A stretch of 55,978 nt of DNA from Terriglobales bacterium (GTDB lineage: Bacteria; Acidobacteriota; Terriglobia; Terriglobales; Acidobacteriaceae). The notes under the pieces are model-generated. The model was not told the DNA's origin. It saw nothing but the letters and a program-made list of their open reading frames with translations, and searched no databases. Positions 48,657 to 55,978 of this stretch are shown here, piece by piece (positions within the stretch are counted from its first letter, which is position 1; each line of letters starts with the position of its first letter). The stretch is from contig JAATFM010000076.1 of NCBI GenBank assembly GCA_015655195.1, positions 1 through 55,978 of the forward strand, read 5' to 3'. Position numbers and translations under genes: made by a program.

Positions 48657-49499
48657 CTATCGCTCGACCGTCGCCTCGATGTAGCCGTGCGGCTCGTCGG
48701 CCGGGACAAAGATATGGTTCGGGTTGTCCTGCCCGAAGGAACTCAGGTTGGCGAGCAGGTGATGAATGTTTGGCATGGTGAGCGTGATGCGCGCAATCTC
48801 GGGTGCGGCGTCGAGTGCGGCCTTCCCCATGTCGAAGAGTGTATGTTGCACGCTCATGCTATCGTGTTCGGCAAATGTCTTGAGCAGCGCGGCGACGATG
48901 CGGCTGCGAATTTCGTTGAATGGCAGATTCGGCGCGGCGTAATCCCACGTCGCGCTTGCGCTGGTGCCGAAGATGCGGTCTGTCGCGGGCTTGAGCGTGG
49001 TGAGCCGGTCCTGAATGTAGCCGGTGAAAGCGGATTTTGTGGTCTTGAGAATTGTCAGCGACTCGAAGCCGGAAGTAACGGCCCACGGCTGGCCCGGCGA
49101 ACGCACGGCGCGGGTTGTGTAAAGCTCCGGGCCGCCCAGCTTGAAGGTTGTCGGCTCCGCGTGGCCGTCGAGAATGAGCCGCTCCCACGCCTTGTCGGAG
49201 ATTTCGATGCTGGCCTCGTTCACATGCGCGAAATTGGCGAGGAAATGATTGCCGAGCTCCATGGCGAACTCTTCCATCGTCTCTGCCTTTGAGGCGCGCG
49301 CCAGCGAGTAGACGGTGTTCTTCATAGTGTCCGTGGGTAGAATGCTGCTGTTGTCCGCCTCGGTAAAACTCGTCTCGAAGTCGCCTTTTAGCAGCACGCG
49401 GACAGTCCACTCCTCGAACTCGTGCAGGTCGCCTTTGCGCGTGATGCGCGAGAGCCGCACACGCGCCTTTCCGTAGCGGTTTTCCCCAAGTTTTGCCAT
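48657..49499 (-). CDS. pucL: Uricase (urate oxidase)
   Basis: Cofactor-free urate oxidase: urate plus oxygen to 5-hydroxyisourate and hydrogen peroxide. 280 residues, one T-fold tandem. The catalytic Lys is in ENRYGKARVRL, Thr in the loop LPTDTMKNTVYSLA, and His in MPNIHHLLANLS. SAFTGYIQDRLTTL and FVPADEPHGYIEATVER are standard blocks. A strong ribosome site (GGGGGGAG, about 3-5 bases before ATG 49499) supports the start. It follows the hydroxyisourate hydrolase gene after 23 bases. The N-terminal fusion to OHCU decarboxylase seen in Bacillus PucL is absent, since uraD is separate here. Confidence 0.97.
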   Translation of the reverse strand: MAKLGENRYGKARVRLSRITRKGDLHEFEEWTVRVLLKGDFETSFTEADNSSILPTDTMKNTVYSLARASKAETMEEFAMELGNHFLANFAHVNEASIEISDKAWERLILDGHAEPTTFKLGGPELYTTRAVRSPGQPWAVTSGFESLTILKTTKSAFTGYIQDRLTTLKPATDRIFGTSASATWDYAAPNLPFNEIRSRIVAALLKTFAEHDSMSVQHTLFDMGKAALDAAPEIARITLTMPNIHHLLANLSSFGQDNPNHIFVPADEPHGYIEATVER

Positions 49500-49522
49500 T
49501 CGCTCCCCCCCTGGCTTCTCTT

Positions 49523-49852
49523 CTAACTTCCCCGGTAAGTTGTGTAGCTGTTGTCGCTAAGCAGCACGGGCAGATGATAATGCGCCTTTCCGTCGCAATG
49601 AAAAGCGATCACGACTTCAGGGTAGATGCTCTGCCGGCCCTGCCGGGCGAAGTAATCGCGTAGATGAAAGGTGAGGCGGTAGTGGCCGGGCGTTGCGTCT
49701 GCGGCGAGATCGCGGCAGCGGCCGTCCGCGTCTGTGGCCGATTGTGCGATGGCGGTCCATGCGCCGTTTTCTAGCCGTTCGAGGCTTACGGCGATGCCGG
49801 ACGCGGGTTTGCCGAGTGTGGTGTCAAGTGCGTGTGTAGTAATTGCGCTCAT
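49523..49852 (-). CDS. uraH: 5-hydroxyisourate hydrolase
   Basis: A transthyretin-related hydrolase, 109 residues, that turns 5-hydroxyisourate into OHCU. The catalytic His lies in ITTHALDTTLGKPA, Arg in DGRCRDL, the second His in HYHLPVLLS, and the diagnostic C-terminus YRGS is intact. No periplasmic signal is present, so it acts in the cytoplasm with uricase. It sits between uricase and OHCU decarboxylase genes, with 21 and 23 bases on either side. Confidence 0.96.
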   Translation of the reverse strand: MSAITTHALDTTLGKPASGIAVSLERLENGAWTAIAQSATDADGRCRDLAADATPGHYRLTFHLRDYFARQGRQSIYPEVVIAFHCDGKAHYHLPVLLSDNSYTTYRGS

Positions 49853-49873
49853 TTTGCCAACCTGATTCCGTTG

Positions 49874-50383
49874 TTATTCTCCCAGCCATTTTGTGAGTCG
49901 AATCTGCGTAATCTGCCGCTGCTGTTCGGCGGCCTCACGCAACTCGGCTGCGCGGTCGCTTGTGAGTCGGCGCTGAAGGATTGCAAGCATCTCTTCTGCG
50001 CTTTTTCCCGTGGCGCAGACGATGTAGGTGAAACCGAAGAGCTTTTCGTATTCCGCGTTGCCCGCGGCAATCGCGGCCAGCGTGCTGTCGGATGCGGCTG
50101 CGGTGGAGGACTGCTCCTGTTTTGACCACGCGGTCGATTGTGCCGAAGCGTCTGCGGTCTTCCGTTTTCCAATGCGCGGATGGCAGGCGAAGGCGTCGAG
50201 CCAGTCGGGCCCGGCCATCGTGGTCCAGACGCTGTTCGCTGCTGTTTTCATCTCGCCTACGCTGGCGAATGGCCGCAGATCAACCATTGCCTGCGCCCAG
50301 CGGCGCGCGCCGCAGCAAGCGAGCATCGCAGCGAGCGCAGAGTTCTCGTCAGCTTCGTTCCATGCAGCCAGAACCGGATTCAT
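49874..50383 (-). CDS. uraD: OHCU decarboxylase
   Basis: A 169-residue 2-oxo-4-hydroxy-4-carboxy-5-ureidoimidazoline decarboxylase, giving S-allantoin. The conserved His is in DAFACHPRIGKRKTAD, Glu in AWSKQEQSS, and the end block YIVCATGKSAEEMLAILQRR LTSD is typical. The ATG at 50383 (MNPVLAAWNEADENSAL) is preferred; an in-frame ATG at 50653 would add 90 Arg-rich residues that overlap the next gene in another frame. The ribosome site is weak. Spacing is 83 bases to the ureidoglycolate amidohydrolase gene and 21 to the hydrolase gene. Confidence 0.95.
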   Translation of the reverse strand: MNPVLAAWNEADENSALAAMLACCGARRWAQAMVDLRPFASVGEMKTAANSVWTTMAGPDWLDAFACHPRIGKRKTADASAQSTAWSKQEQSSTAAASDSTLAAIAAGNAEYEKLFGFTYIVCATGKSAEEMLAILQRRLTSDRAAELREAAEQQRQITQIRLTKWLGE

Positions 50384-50466
50384 GATACAGAGAATGCTTT
50401 CGTGCAACAGGTTGAGCGTAAGGATAAACCGAGTCGGGCGGGAAGCAAAGCATTTGCTGTGTGGAA

Positions 50467-51726
50467 TCAGCTTGCCAGCACGGCGAGCGTTCGCACGAGA
50501 ACATGCACGCCCGCGCCGATCCACTCGGGCGTTGCGTACTCGTCCGGCCGGTGGCTCACGCCGCTGCGGCACGGAATGAAAAGCATGGCAACCGGCGCGA
50601 TGCGCGCCATGAAGAGCGAGTCGTGATAAGCGCGGCTCACCATGCGCTTGCATGTTTTGCCCGCTGCTTTAGCGGAGTCTTCGAGAGCGGCGAGGATTAT
50701 TTCATCGCAGGCGGCGGGAGGGTCGGCGTTAATCATCTCCGTTGTGATGCGGACGCTGCGGCGCTGCTCAACATCGGTGCAGGCGGAGCGAATCTTGTCG
50801 AGAACTTTGTCGCGCCGCGCGCCGTCGATGTCGCGCACATCGACTTCGAGCTTTACGCGTGAGGGAACGCTGTTGACCGCGCCGGGAAAGACCTCGCAGA
50901 CGCCGACCGTGCCTACGGTATCAATTGCGCCGGTGGATTTTGCGGCTGCTTCGACGGCGAGGATGATTTCAGAGGCTGCGGCGAGTGCGTCCTTGCGGCC
51001 CGGCATCAGCTTGCCGCCGGCGTGGCCTCCTTCGCCTTCAAGCGTGATGCGAAGGCTGGCTGGCGCGGCGATGTGCGTGACGAGGCCGACGTCGATTCCT
51101 TCGGCTTCAAGTGTGGGGCCCTGCTCGATGTGCAGCTCGACGAATTGATGAAATCGGCCGGGCGCGAGCGCGACGGATTCAAGCGCGCCGGTAAAGCCGG
51201 TCTCTGCGCGCAGCTCGTCGAGCGTGTGGCCTTCCTTGTCGCGTAGCGCCTGTGCCTGCGCAGGCGTAAGCACGTTCGCCATCATGCGGCTTCCCAGGCA
51301 GCCGATGCCGAAGCGCGTCGGTTCTTCCGATGTGAAGATGACAAGCTCGATGGAGCGGCGCGGCTTGAATCCGAACTGTTGCAGCACGCGGATTGCTTCC
51401 AGGCCGCCCAGCACGCCGACGCAACCGTCGTAGAGGCCGGCGTTGGGAATGGCGTCAATGTGCGAGCCGGTTCCGATCGGCTTAAGCGTCGGGTCCGAGC
51501 CTTGCCAGCGGGCGAAGATGTTGCCGATTGCGTCCTCGTGAATCGTGAGGCCGGCATCGGCGCAGAGCTGCTTCACGTAGGCGCGGGCGCGCATGTCGGC
51601 CTCGGAGAAGACAACACGCGTAACGATAGGCGGCTCGGCCTCCGAGATGCGACCGAGGGTGAGAAGCTCGTCGATCAAGCCGTCGATGCTGAGATTCGGC
51701 CTGAGATTCGGTCGTTCCGTTGCCAT
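50467..51726 (-). CDS. Ureidoglycolate amidohydrolase, plant-like M20 enzyme
   Basis: A 419-residue M20-family metal amidohydrolase. Of the two in this operon this one resembles plant ureidoglycolate amidohydrolase (UAH): ATG SHIDAIPNAGLYDG pattern with Asp-Ala-Ile, FTSEEPTRFGIGCLGSRMM, APASLRITLEGEGGHAG, DTVGTVGVCEVFPGAVNSVP and SRAYHDSLFMARIAP. UAH turns S-ureidoglycolate into glyoxylate, carbon dioxide and two ammonia. Metal ligands are in SHIDAIP, DG, SEEP, HIEQG and SH. Assignment rests on remembered plant sequence, so it needs an alignment. It starts 3 bases after the ureidoglycine aminohydrolase stop. The alternative is a second allantoate amidohydrolase. Confidence 0.82.
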   Translation of the reverse strand: MATERPNLRPNLSIDGLIDELLTLGRISEAEPPIVTRVVFSEADMRARAYVKQLCADAGLTIHEDAIGNIFARWQGSDPTLKPIGTGSHIDAIPNAGLYDGCVGVLGGLEAIRVLQQFGFKPRRSIELVIFTSEEPTRFGIGCLGSRMMANVLTPAQAQALRDKEGHTLDELRAETGFTGALESVALAPGRFHQFVELHIEQGPTLEAEGIDVGLVTHIAAPASLRITLEGEGGHAGGKLMPGRKDALAAASEIILAVEAAAKSTGAIDTVGTVGVCEVFPGAVNSVPSRVKLEVDVRDIDGARRDKVLDKIRSACTDVEQRRSVRITTEMINADPPAACDEIILAALEDSAKAAGKTCKRMVSRAYHDSLFMARIAPVAMLFIPCRSGVSHRPDEYATPEWIGAGVHVLVRTLAVLAS

Positions 51727-51729
51727 GCT

Positions 51730-52482
51730 TCACTCTCCCAACGGATGCCTGCGCCAATCCTTGTAGATAAGGTATTTGGCGGGCTGCTTGCCGAGCGCGC
51801 CGAACCACTGCGGGCAGTAGGGCGCCATCCATATGAAGTCGCCGGCCTCTACGGGATACCACGAGTCGCCGAGGCGATAGATGCCGCCGCCTTCGAGTAT
51901 CAGCAGGCCGTGTTCCATTACATGAATCTCTACCATGCCGAGCGCCGCGCCGGGATCGTAAGTCATGGTATTGACGGCGAAGTCGTAGGCCGGGCTATCG
52001 GGCATGAGCGAGCGCACGCGTAGAGACTCATCGCCCATCAGAGGCGCTGCTGTTACATCGGCCTCATTGCCAACGATGATCTGCGGCTCGACGGATTCAG
52101 CGCTCAGTTCGTAGGGCTTTTCAATCAGTGCGGCGCGTGCCTTGGTCGTGGCTTGTATGGTGTGCGGCGTGCCTTCGGGCAGATACGCGAAGCCGCCGGG
52201 TGCGAGAGTGTGGCTCACGCCTTTGGCTTCGAGCGATAGCTCGCCTTCAAGCACGTAAAGGAAACGCTGTGCCGACGCCGGGGCAAGCGTGCCGCCGGGT
52301 ACGAACTCGGCGGTCATCTGCGTGAACTCGGCGCCAAGCCGCGGTGCAACGTGGACGATGAAATCCACGCCCATTGCGCCGTTGAGCGGCGTGCGGATAA
52401 AGGTGTCTGGCGTCTGCAAGAGATGATCGGACTTCAGGCTGCTTCGTGTGGCTCCAAGATTATGTGGATGGGGATGATGCAC
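51730..52482 (-). CDS. allE: (S)-ureidoglycine aminohydrolase
   Basis: A 250-residue manganese bicupin that releases ammonia from S-ureidoglycine to give S-ureidoglycolate. The first cupin has RFLYVLEGELSLEAKGVSH and GGFAYLPEGTPHTI. The second has EIHVMEHGLLILEGGGIYRL and AGDFIWMAPYCPQWFGALG with ligand His, Glu and Gln. I start it at GTG 52482, where GAGGT lies 6 bases upstream and VHHPHPHNLGATRS follows; an ATG at 52572 would run into the previous gene. Its position between the two M20 enzymes is the order of the reactions. Confidence 0.94.
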   Translation of the reverse strand: MHHPHPHNLGATRSSLKSDHLLQTPDTFIRTPLNGAMGVDFIVHVAPRLGAEFTQMTAEFVPGGTLAPASAQRFLYVLEGELSLEAKGVSHTLAPGGFAYLPEGTPHTIQATTKARAALIEKPYELSAESVEPQIIVGNEADVTAAPLMGDESLRVRSLMPDSPAYDFAVNTMTYDPGAALGMVEIHVMEHGLLILEGGGIYRLGDSWYPVEAGDFIWMAPYCPQWFGALGKQPAKYLIYKDWRRHPLGE

Positions 52483-52528
52483 GTGCGACCTCGCTTGAGT
52501 GTTTCTGATTTTAGCGGAGTTATGCGCT

Positions 52529-52568
52529 CCCACCCTAGCGACAATGATAACTACGTCGCGAGGGTGGG
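52529..52568. repeat. CCCACCCT-type inverted repeat (copy 2), overlaps a stop codon
   Basis: CCCACCCTAGCGAC (52529-52542) and GTCGCGAGGGTGGG (52555-52568) pair at 13 of 14 positions around a 12-base loop. The TAG of the allantoate amidohydrolase gene lies in the loop at 52553-52551, and the right arm encodes the last residues of that protein. It sits between two genes of the operon, so the hairpin will form in the mRNA. Confidence 0.8.
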
Positions 52569-53798
52569 GCACCCGGCGGCGATTTGTTCGAGGAATTTTG
52601 CGCTTACCTGCAACGCTGCCTCTACATCTTCTTCGCGGACGGCCTCGTCTGGGTGGTGGCTCACGCCGCCGGGAGAGCGGAGGAAGAGCATCGCAGTGGG
52701 AACGCGGGCGGCGAGGACCATTGCATCGTGGCCCGCTCCGCTTGGCATGGTTTTTGTGGGGAAGCCGGTGGCTTCGAGCGCCTCGGCTAGCAGGTGTGTG
52801 AGGTGTGGGTCCATCGGTACGGCGGGTTCACTCATCTGCTCGGCCCATTCCACGGTCAGGCTGCGACGGGCGGCGATGGCTTGTGCCTCCGCGAGCAGTT
52901 CTTTGAGAGCCGTGGCGCGGATGCCGTCGTTCTCATGCCGCAGATCAAGGCTTGCGTGAGCGGCTCCGGGAACCACGTTTGCAGCGTTTGGTTCGATGGT
53001 AATTTTGCCCACCGTTGCAACCAATCCGTCTGTCTTCTGAGCAAGCGACTCGACCGCTACGATCCACTCGGCGGCTCCGGCAAGCGCGTCGCGCCGCAGC
53101 GCGAAGGGAGTGGTTCCGGCGTGATTGGCGTGGCCGGTAAAGACGAGCGCTCCCCGCGTCTGGCCGACGATGGCGCTGACCACAGCAACTTGTAGATTCT
53201 CCGCTTCGAGCACTGGTCCCTGCTCGATGTGGATTTCGAGGAAGCCTAGCGTGTTGGCGTCCAGCGCGGCTTCGGCGAGCTTCGCGGGGTTCAGTCCAAG
53301 GGCGCGGATTGTGTCTTCCATTCGCACGCCGTCGGCGTCTTCGTAAGCCAGCATTGTTTCATCGAAAATTCCCGCAACGGCGCGGCTGCCGAGAAACGGC
53401 ACGCCGTAGCGCACGCCCTCTTCTTCGCTGAAGGCGATGATTTCGATGGGAAGTGCGAGCTGCTGCTGTTGCGCTATTTCGACAAGTTCGAGCGCCAATG
53501 TAACGCCGAGCACGCCGTCAAACGCGCCGGCGTCGGGAACGGTATCAATGTGCGAGCCGAGCACGAGGCGCTTCGGGCCTGCGCCTTCGGGCTGCCAGAG
53601 ACCGCGCAGGTTTCCGACGGCGTCTGTGTGCACGGTCATGCAGAGAGCTTCCATGCGGGCGCGAAGATGCGCGTGAACAGCGTGGACCGGCGGAGTGAGA
53701 AAGCGGCGCGTGATGTGGCCCGGCTCTTCGCTCATTGTTGCAATCAGCCGGCACTCGGCAATGGCGCGCGCGGCGCGGTCTCTCATTGTTTTGTTCAT
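52551..53798 (-). CDS. allC: Allantoate amidohydrolase
   Basis: The second M20 amidohydrolase of the operon, 415 residues. It matches the allantoate type: MSEEPGHITRRFLTPPVHAV near the N-terminus, GSHIDTVPDAGAFDG, AFSEEEGVRYGVPFLGSRAV, FLEIHIEQGPVLE and SGAGHDAMVLAARVP. It turns allantoate into S-ureidoglycine, ammonia and carbon dioxide, using two metal ions. The product ends CPTLAT, which comes from the repeat at 52529-52568, so the ancestral C-terminus was probably shorter or different. Its ATG overlaps the allantoinase stop by 4 bases. Confidence 0.93.
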   Translation of the reverse strand: MNKTMRDRAARAIAECRLIATMSEEPGHITRRFLTPPVHAVHAHLRARMEALCMTVHTDAVGNLRGLWQPEGAGPKRLVLGSHIDTVPDAGAFDGVLGVTLALELVEIAQQQQLALPIEIIAFSEEEGVRYGVPFLGSRAVAGIFDETMLAYEDADGVRMEDTIRALGLNPAKLAEAALDANTLGFLEIHIEQGPVLEAENLQVAVVSAIVGQTRGALVFTGHANHAGTTPFALRRDALAGAAEWIVAVESLAQKTDGLVATVGKITIEPNAANVVPGAAHASLDLRHENDGIRATALKELLAEAQAIAARRSLTVEWAEQMSEPAVPMDPHLTHLLAEALEATGFPTKTMPSGAGHDAMVLAARVPTAMLFLRSPGGVSHHPDEAVREEDVEAALQVSAKFLEQIAAGCPTLAT

Positions 53799-55171
53799 TT
53801 TCGTCTTAGCTCGCGACCGTGCGGCTCGCCGGGCCAGCCACTGCTCTCATATATCTTCTCGCCGCGGAGCCAGGTTTCCGTCACGCGTCCGCGAAGCTGC
53901 GCGCCGAGGTATGGCGAGAGCTTGTGCTGAAAGTTGAGATCGTTTTCGGTGACGGTCCAAGCCGCGTCGGGGTCGAAGACAGCGAAATCCGCGTCGGCGC
54001 CGACCCGCAGTGTGCCTTTCGTGTGGGTTTGAGCGAGACGCGCCGGCGCTGCTGCCATCCACTCGGCGGCCCGTCCGAGCGCGGCCTCGGGATTGAAGCC
54101 GCGTTCGATCATTCCGGTCCACAGAACGGGCAGCGCGAGGCCGAGGCTGGCGATTCCGCCCCAGGCTTGGTCGAAGCGGCCTTCGTCTTGCCCTTTGCCG
54201 CGATGCTTCATCGCCGGCGAGCATGGCGAGTGGTCCGTCGCAACGAAATCGATGAGGCCGGTTGCGAGCGCCTGCCAGAGCGCTTCGCGGTTTCGCACGT
54301 CGCGGATGGGCGGCGCGCACTTGTATTCGGTTGCGCCGTCGGGAATTTCCTCTGCGGCAAACCATAAATACTGCGGGCAGGTTTCCACGGTGACAGGCAG
54401 GCCGCGTTTTCGCGCATCGGTGAGCAGCGGAAGCGCGTGCGCGCTGGCTAGGTGCACGATGTGAATCGGCGTGTCGAACTCTTCGGCGAGGCGGATGAGA
54501 AGCTCGATGGCTTCGACCTCGGCGGAGTCGGGGCGCGAGGCAAGATACGTTGGGTAGCTGCGCCAGTCCGCTCCGTCTGCGTTGAGTTTATCGGTGGCGT
54601 GCTGCACCGGACCGGAGACTTCCGCGTGCGCGAGCAGCGGTAGGCCGGTTCCTTTGAGCTTTTGGAGCGCGGTGCGCAGGTCGGTCTCATCGACCCACGC
54701 GAAGCCGTCGACGCCGGAGTGAATCAGAAAGCATTTGAAGCCGGGAACACCGGCGGTGATGAGGCCGGGCAGTTCCTCCGCATTGCCGCGAACCACGCCG
54801 CCCCATGCGGCCCAATCCACCCACGTTCTTCCGCTTGCGGCTGCACGCTTTGCTTCCAGAGCTTCGGCGGTGACGGTCTCCGGGATGCAGTTCAGCGGCA
54901 TATCGACAAGCGTGGTAACACCGCCCGAAGCTGCGGCGCGCGTGGCTGTCTCAAAGCCCTCCCAGTCGGCGCGGCCGGGATCGTTGATGTGGACGTGTGT
55001 ATCGACGAGGCCCGGCAACAGGGCAAGATTGCCGAAGTCGTGTAAAGGCTCAGTCGGGCTAGTCGCATCCCAAGCGCGGATGGCGGCAATGGTTTCGCCT
55101 TCCACGATGACCGCGGCGGGGCGCACGCCTTCCGGCGTAACGACGCGGGTTGAGCGAAATACCTGTGCCAT
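53795..55171 (-). CDS. allB: Allantoinase
   Basis: A 458-residue cyclic amidohydrolase that opens allantoin to allantoate. The metal centre is complete: VDTHVHINDPGRADWEGF, the carboxylated Lys in VPGFKCFLIHSG, His in LPLLAHAEV and IHIVHLASAHALP, and Asp in DFVATDHSPCSPAMKHRGKG. The start is ATG 55171, where MAQVFRSTRVVTPEGVRP fits the family; a longer frame reaches back through the divergent guanine deaminase gene, so it is not real. First gene of the leftward operon, 43 bases from the divergent guaD start, so both promoters overlap in a tight region. Confidence 0.95.
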   Translation of the reverse strand: MAQVFRSTRVVTPEGVRPAAVIVEGETIAAIRAWDATSPTEPLHDFGNLALLPGLVDTHVHINDPGRADWEGFETATRAAASGGVTTLVDMPLNCIPETVTAEALEAKRAAASGRTWVDWAAWGGVVRGNAEELPGLITAGVPGFKCFLIHSGVDGFAWVDETDLRTALQKLKGTGLPLLAHAEVSGPVQHATDKLNADGADWRSYPTYLASRPDSAEVEAIELLIRLAEEFDTPIHIVHLASAHALPLLTDARKRGLPVTVETCPQYLWFAAEEIPDGATEYKCAPPIRDVRNREALWQALATGLIDFVATDHSPCSPAMKHRGKGQDEGRFDQAWGGIASLGLALPVLWTGMIERGFNPEAALGRAAEWMAAAPARLAQTHTKGTLRVGADADFAVFDPDAAWTVTENDLNFQHKLSPYLGAQLRGRVTETWLRGEKIYESSGWPGEPHGRELRRK

Positions 55172-55214
55172 ACTGTGTTTACTTTCATCGCTGAGGGAGC
55201 CAAAAGCAAGCCCG

Positions 55215-55694
55215 ATGCCAACCGCACCGAACTCCGAATTTCTGCGCCATGCCATTGCGCTTGCCGTCGAGAATGTTACCTCCGGCCGCGGAGGGCCGTT
55301 TGGGGCAGTCATCGTTCGCGATGGAAAGATCGTTGGCGAGGGCGTCAACTCCGTTACCGCCGCGCACGATCCCACGGCGCACGCCGAAGTGAATGCGATT
55401 CGCGCGGCGGCAAAGGCGCTCGGAACCTTCACGCTGGCTGGCTGCGAGCTTTACACAAGCTGCGAGCCCTGTCCGATGTGCCTGGCGGCAAGCTACTGGG
55501 CGCGGCTCGATGCGGTGTATTTCGGCTGCGGCGCGGCGGATGCGGCCCGCGCCGGCTTTGACGACGCCTTTCTCTACGCTGAGTTCAAAAAAGATCAGCC
55601 GGAGCGGATGCTGCCCGCCGTGCAGTTGCTGAGTGACGAGGCATGGGCGAGCTTTGCTGCATGGATTGCTTCGCCGAATAAAGTTTCTTATTGA
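55215..55694 (+). CDS. guaD: Guanine deaminase
   Basis: A 159-residue CDA-fold guanine deaminase, guanine to xanthine plus ammonia. Zinc motifs are TAHAEVNAIRAAAK and SCEPCPMCLAASYW. The C-terminal FGCGAADAARAGFDDAFLY AEF and ending match Bacillus GuaD in length and order. ATG 55215 is the family start; GAGGGAG lies about 16 bases upstream, too far to be a good ribosome site. It is divergent from allantoinase and supplies purine to the pathway through xanthine, but no xanthine dehydrogenase gene is in the window. Confidence 0.94.
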   Translation: MPTAPNSEFLRHAIALAVENVTSGRGGPFGAVIVRDGKIVGEGVNSVTAAHDPTAHAEVNAIRAAAKALGTFTLAGCELYTSCEPCPMCLAASYWARLDAVYFGCGAADAARAGFDDAFLYAEFKKDQPERMLPAVQLLSDEAWASFAAWIASPNKVSY

Positions 55695-55848
55695 ATAGGT
55701 GCCCTTTGGCCGTTCGCCGGCCTCTTTCCCATTTCCGGCTGCAAGAGCGGAATTCACCGTATCCGGCCCATTTCTGCCCTGTTTTCAACTGCAAAATTGT
55801 GTGCGGGCTGTGACCTCTGTGCCCGGCAGGTTAAAATCAGGTGTACGG

Positions 55849-55978
55849 ATGACTTTGCCTCCTCCAGCGGCTGCCCACCAGGCCTCCCGCGCCGTGCGGG
55901 AGAGAGAGTTGCGGGCCTCCGAAGCCACTTCTGCCGGGAATCCTGCCGAACGCAATCTTGTCGAGCTTCGCAATCTTG
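55849..55978 (+). CDS. Start of an unrecognised gene, cut by window end
   Basis: An ATG at 55849 opens a frame that runs to the window end without a stop (43 codons). It begins MTLPPPAAAHQASRAVRERE, then RASEATSAGNPAERNLVELR. AGG lies 9 bases upstream. Ala/Arg/Glu-rich content gives no family. The 154-base gap before it (55695-55848) has only a weak GC stem after guaD (GGCCG/CGGCC near 55708). It may be a real gene or chance. Confidence 0.4.
   Translation, partial: MTLPPPAAAHQASRAVRERELRASEATSAGNPAERNLVELRNL

Noticed and set aside
53795..55432. Allantoinase with a longer N-terminus (545 residues)
   Set aside because: The extra 87 residues are antisense to guanine deaminase and share nothing with allantoinases; ATG 55171 gives the family N-terminus.
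1..55978. CRISPR arrays, prophage, insertion-sequence transposases, rRNA operons
   Set aside because: I saw no regular spacer-repeat array, no transposase or phage structural gene and no rRNA-like stretch in the window.

Overview
The window looks like a chromosomal segment of a soil acidobacterium (Acidobacteriota, probably class Terriglobia). The evidence is a GC-rich, densely packed genome, a 1379-residue TonB-dependent receptor with an N-terminal carboxypeptidase-regulatory domain of the type that is abundant in that group, many genes with GTG or TTG starts, and short dispersed palindromes of the GGGGCTTTAGCCCC and CCCACCCT/AGGGTGGG kinds. The taxonomic call is inference; there is no rRNA gene in the window.

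Left part (1-25.8 kb) is mostly housekeeping. It holds the end of nfo (endonuclease IV), an orphan HigA-type antitoxin convergent with a RelE/RelB-like toxin-antitoxin pair, leuS, a membrane protein, an MCE/MlaD protein with five 34-residue repeats, acpS, recG, a Tat-exported Gfo/Idh/MocA oxidoreductase, an ABC-2 exporter pair, a DUF374 acyltransferase, queA, polA (degenerate proofreading domain), a YdbC-like aldo/keto reductase, glmM, xseA, and a phosphorelay set: an Hpt protein, a lone receiver and a three-PAS/GAF histidine kinase, with a tail-anchored coiled-coil protein just upstream.

Middle part (25.8-31.2 kb) is a looser region with family 5-like uracil-DNA glycosylase, a DJ-1/PfpI protein, a MerR regulator plus aldo/keto reductase operon with a recognisable MerR-type promoter, a fungal-type cytosine deaminase and a NIPSNAP protein. 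Three copies of a composite palindromic repeat lie here.

Right part (31.2-55.7 kb) is a nitrogen-heterocycle catabolism region. A ThiY/NMT1-like binding protein is divergent from a tightly coupled seven-gene operon: CDA-fold deaminase, FAD-linked oxidase, creatininase-family amidohydrolase, CocE/NonD hydrolase, ABC ATPase, ABC permease and DUF3891. I do not recognise this operon as a described pathway. After the large TonB receptor comes an operon of RidA, acetamidase/formamidase and an HpxZ/AtzH-like protein, then a cytochrome c/DUF2165 pair. Last is an eight-gene purine operon, transcribed leftward: allantoinase, allantoate amidohydrolase, ureidoglycine aminohydrolase, ureidoglycolate amidohydrolase, OHCU decarboxylase, 5-hydroxyisourate hydrolase, uricase and an APC permease. 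Guanine deaminase is divergent from it. Together these take urate to glyoxylate by the hydrolytic route known from plants, releasing all four nitrogens. No xanthine dehydrogenase gene is in the window, so the guanine-to-urate step is open.
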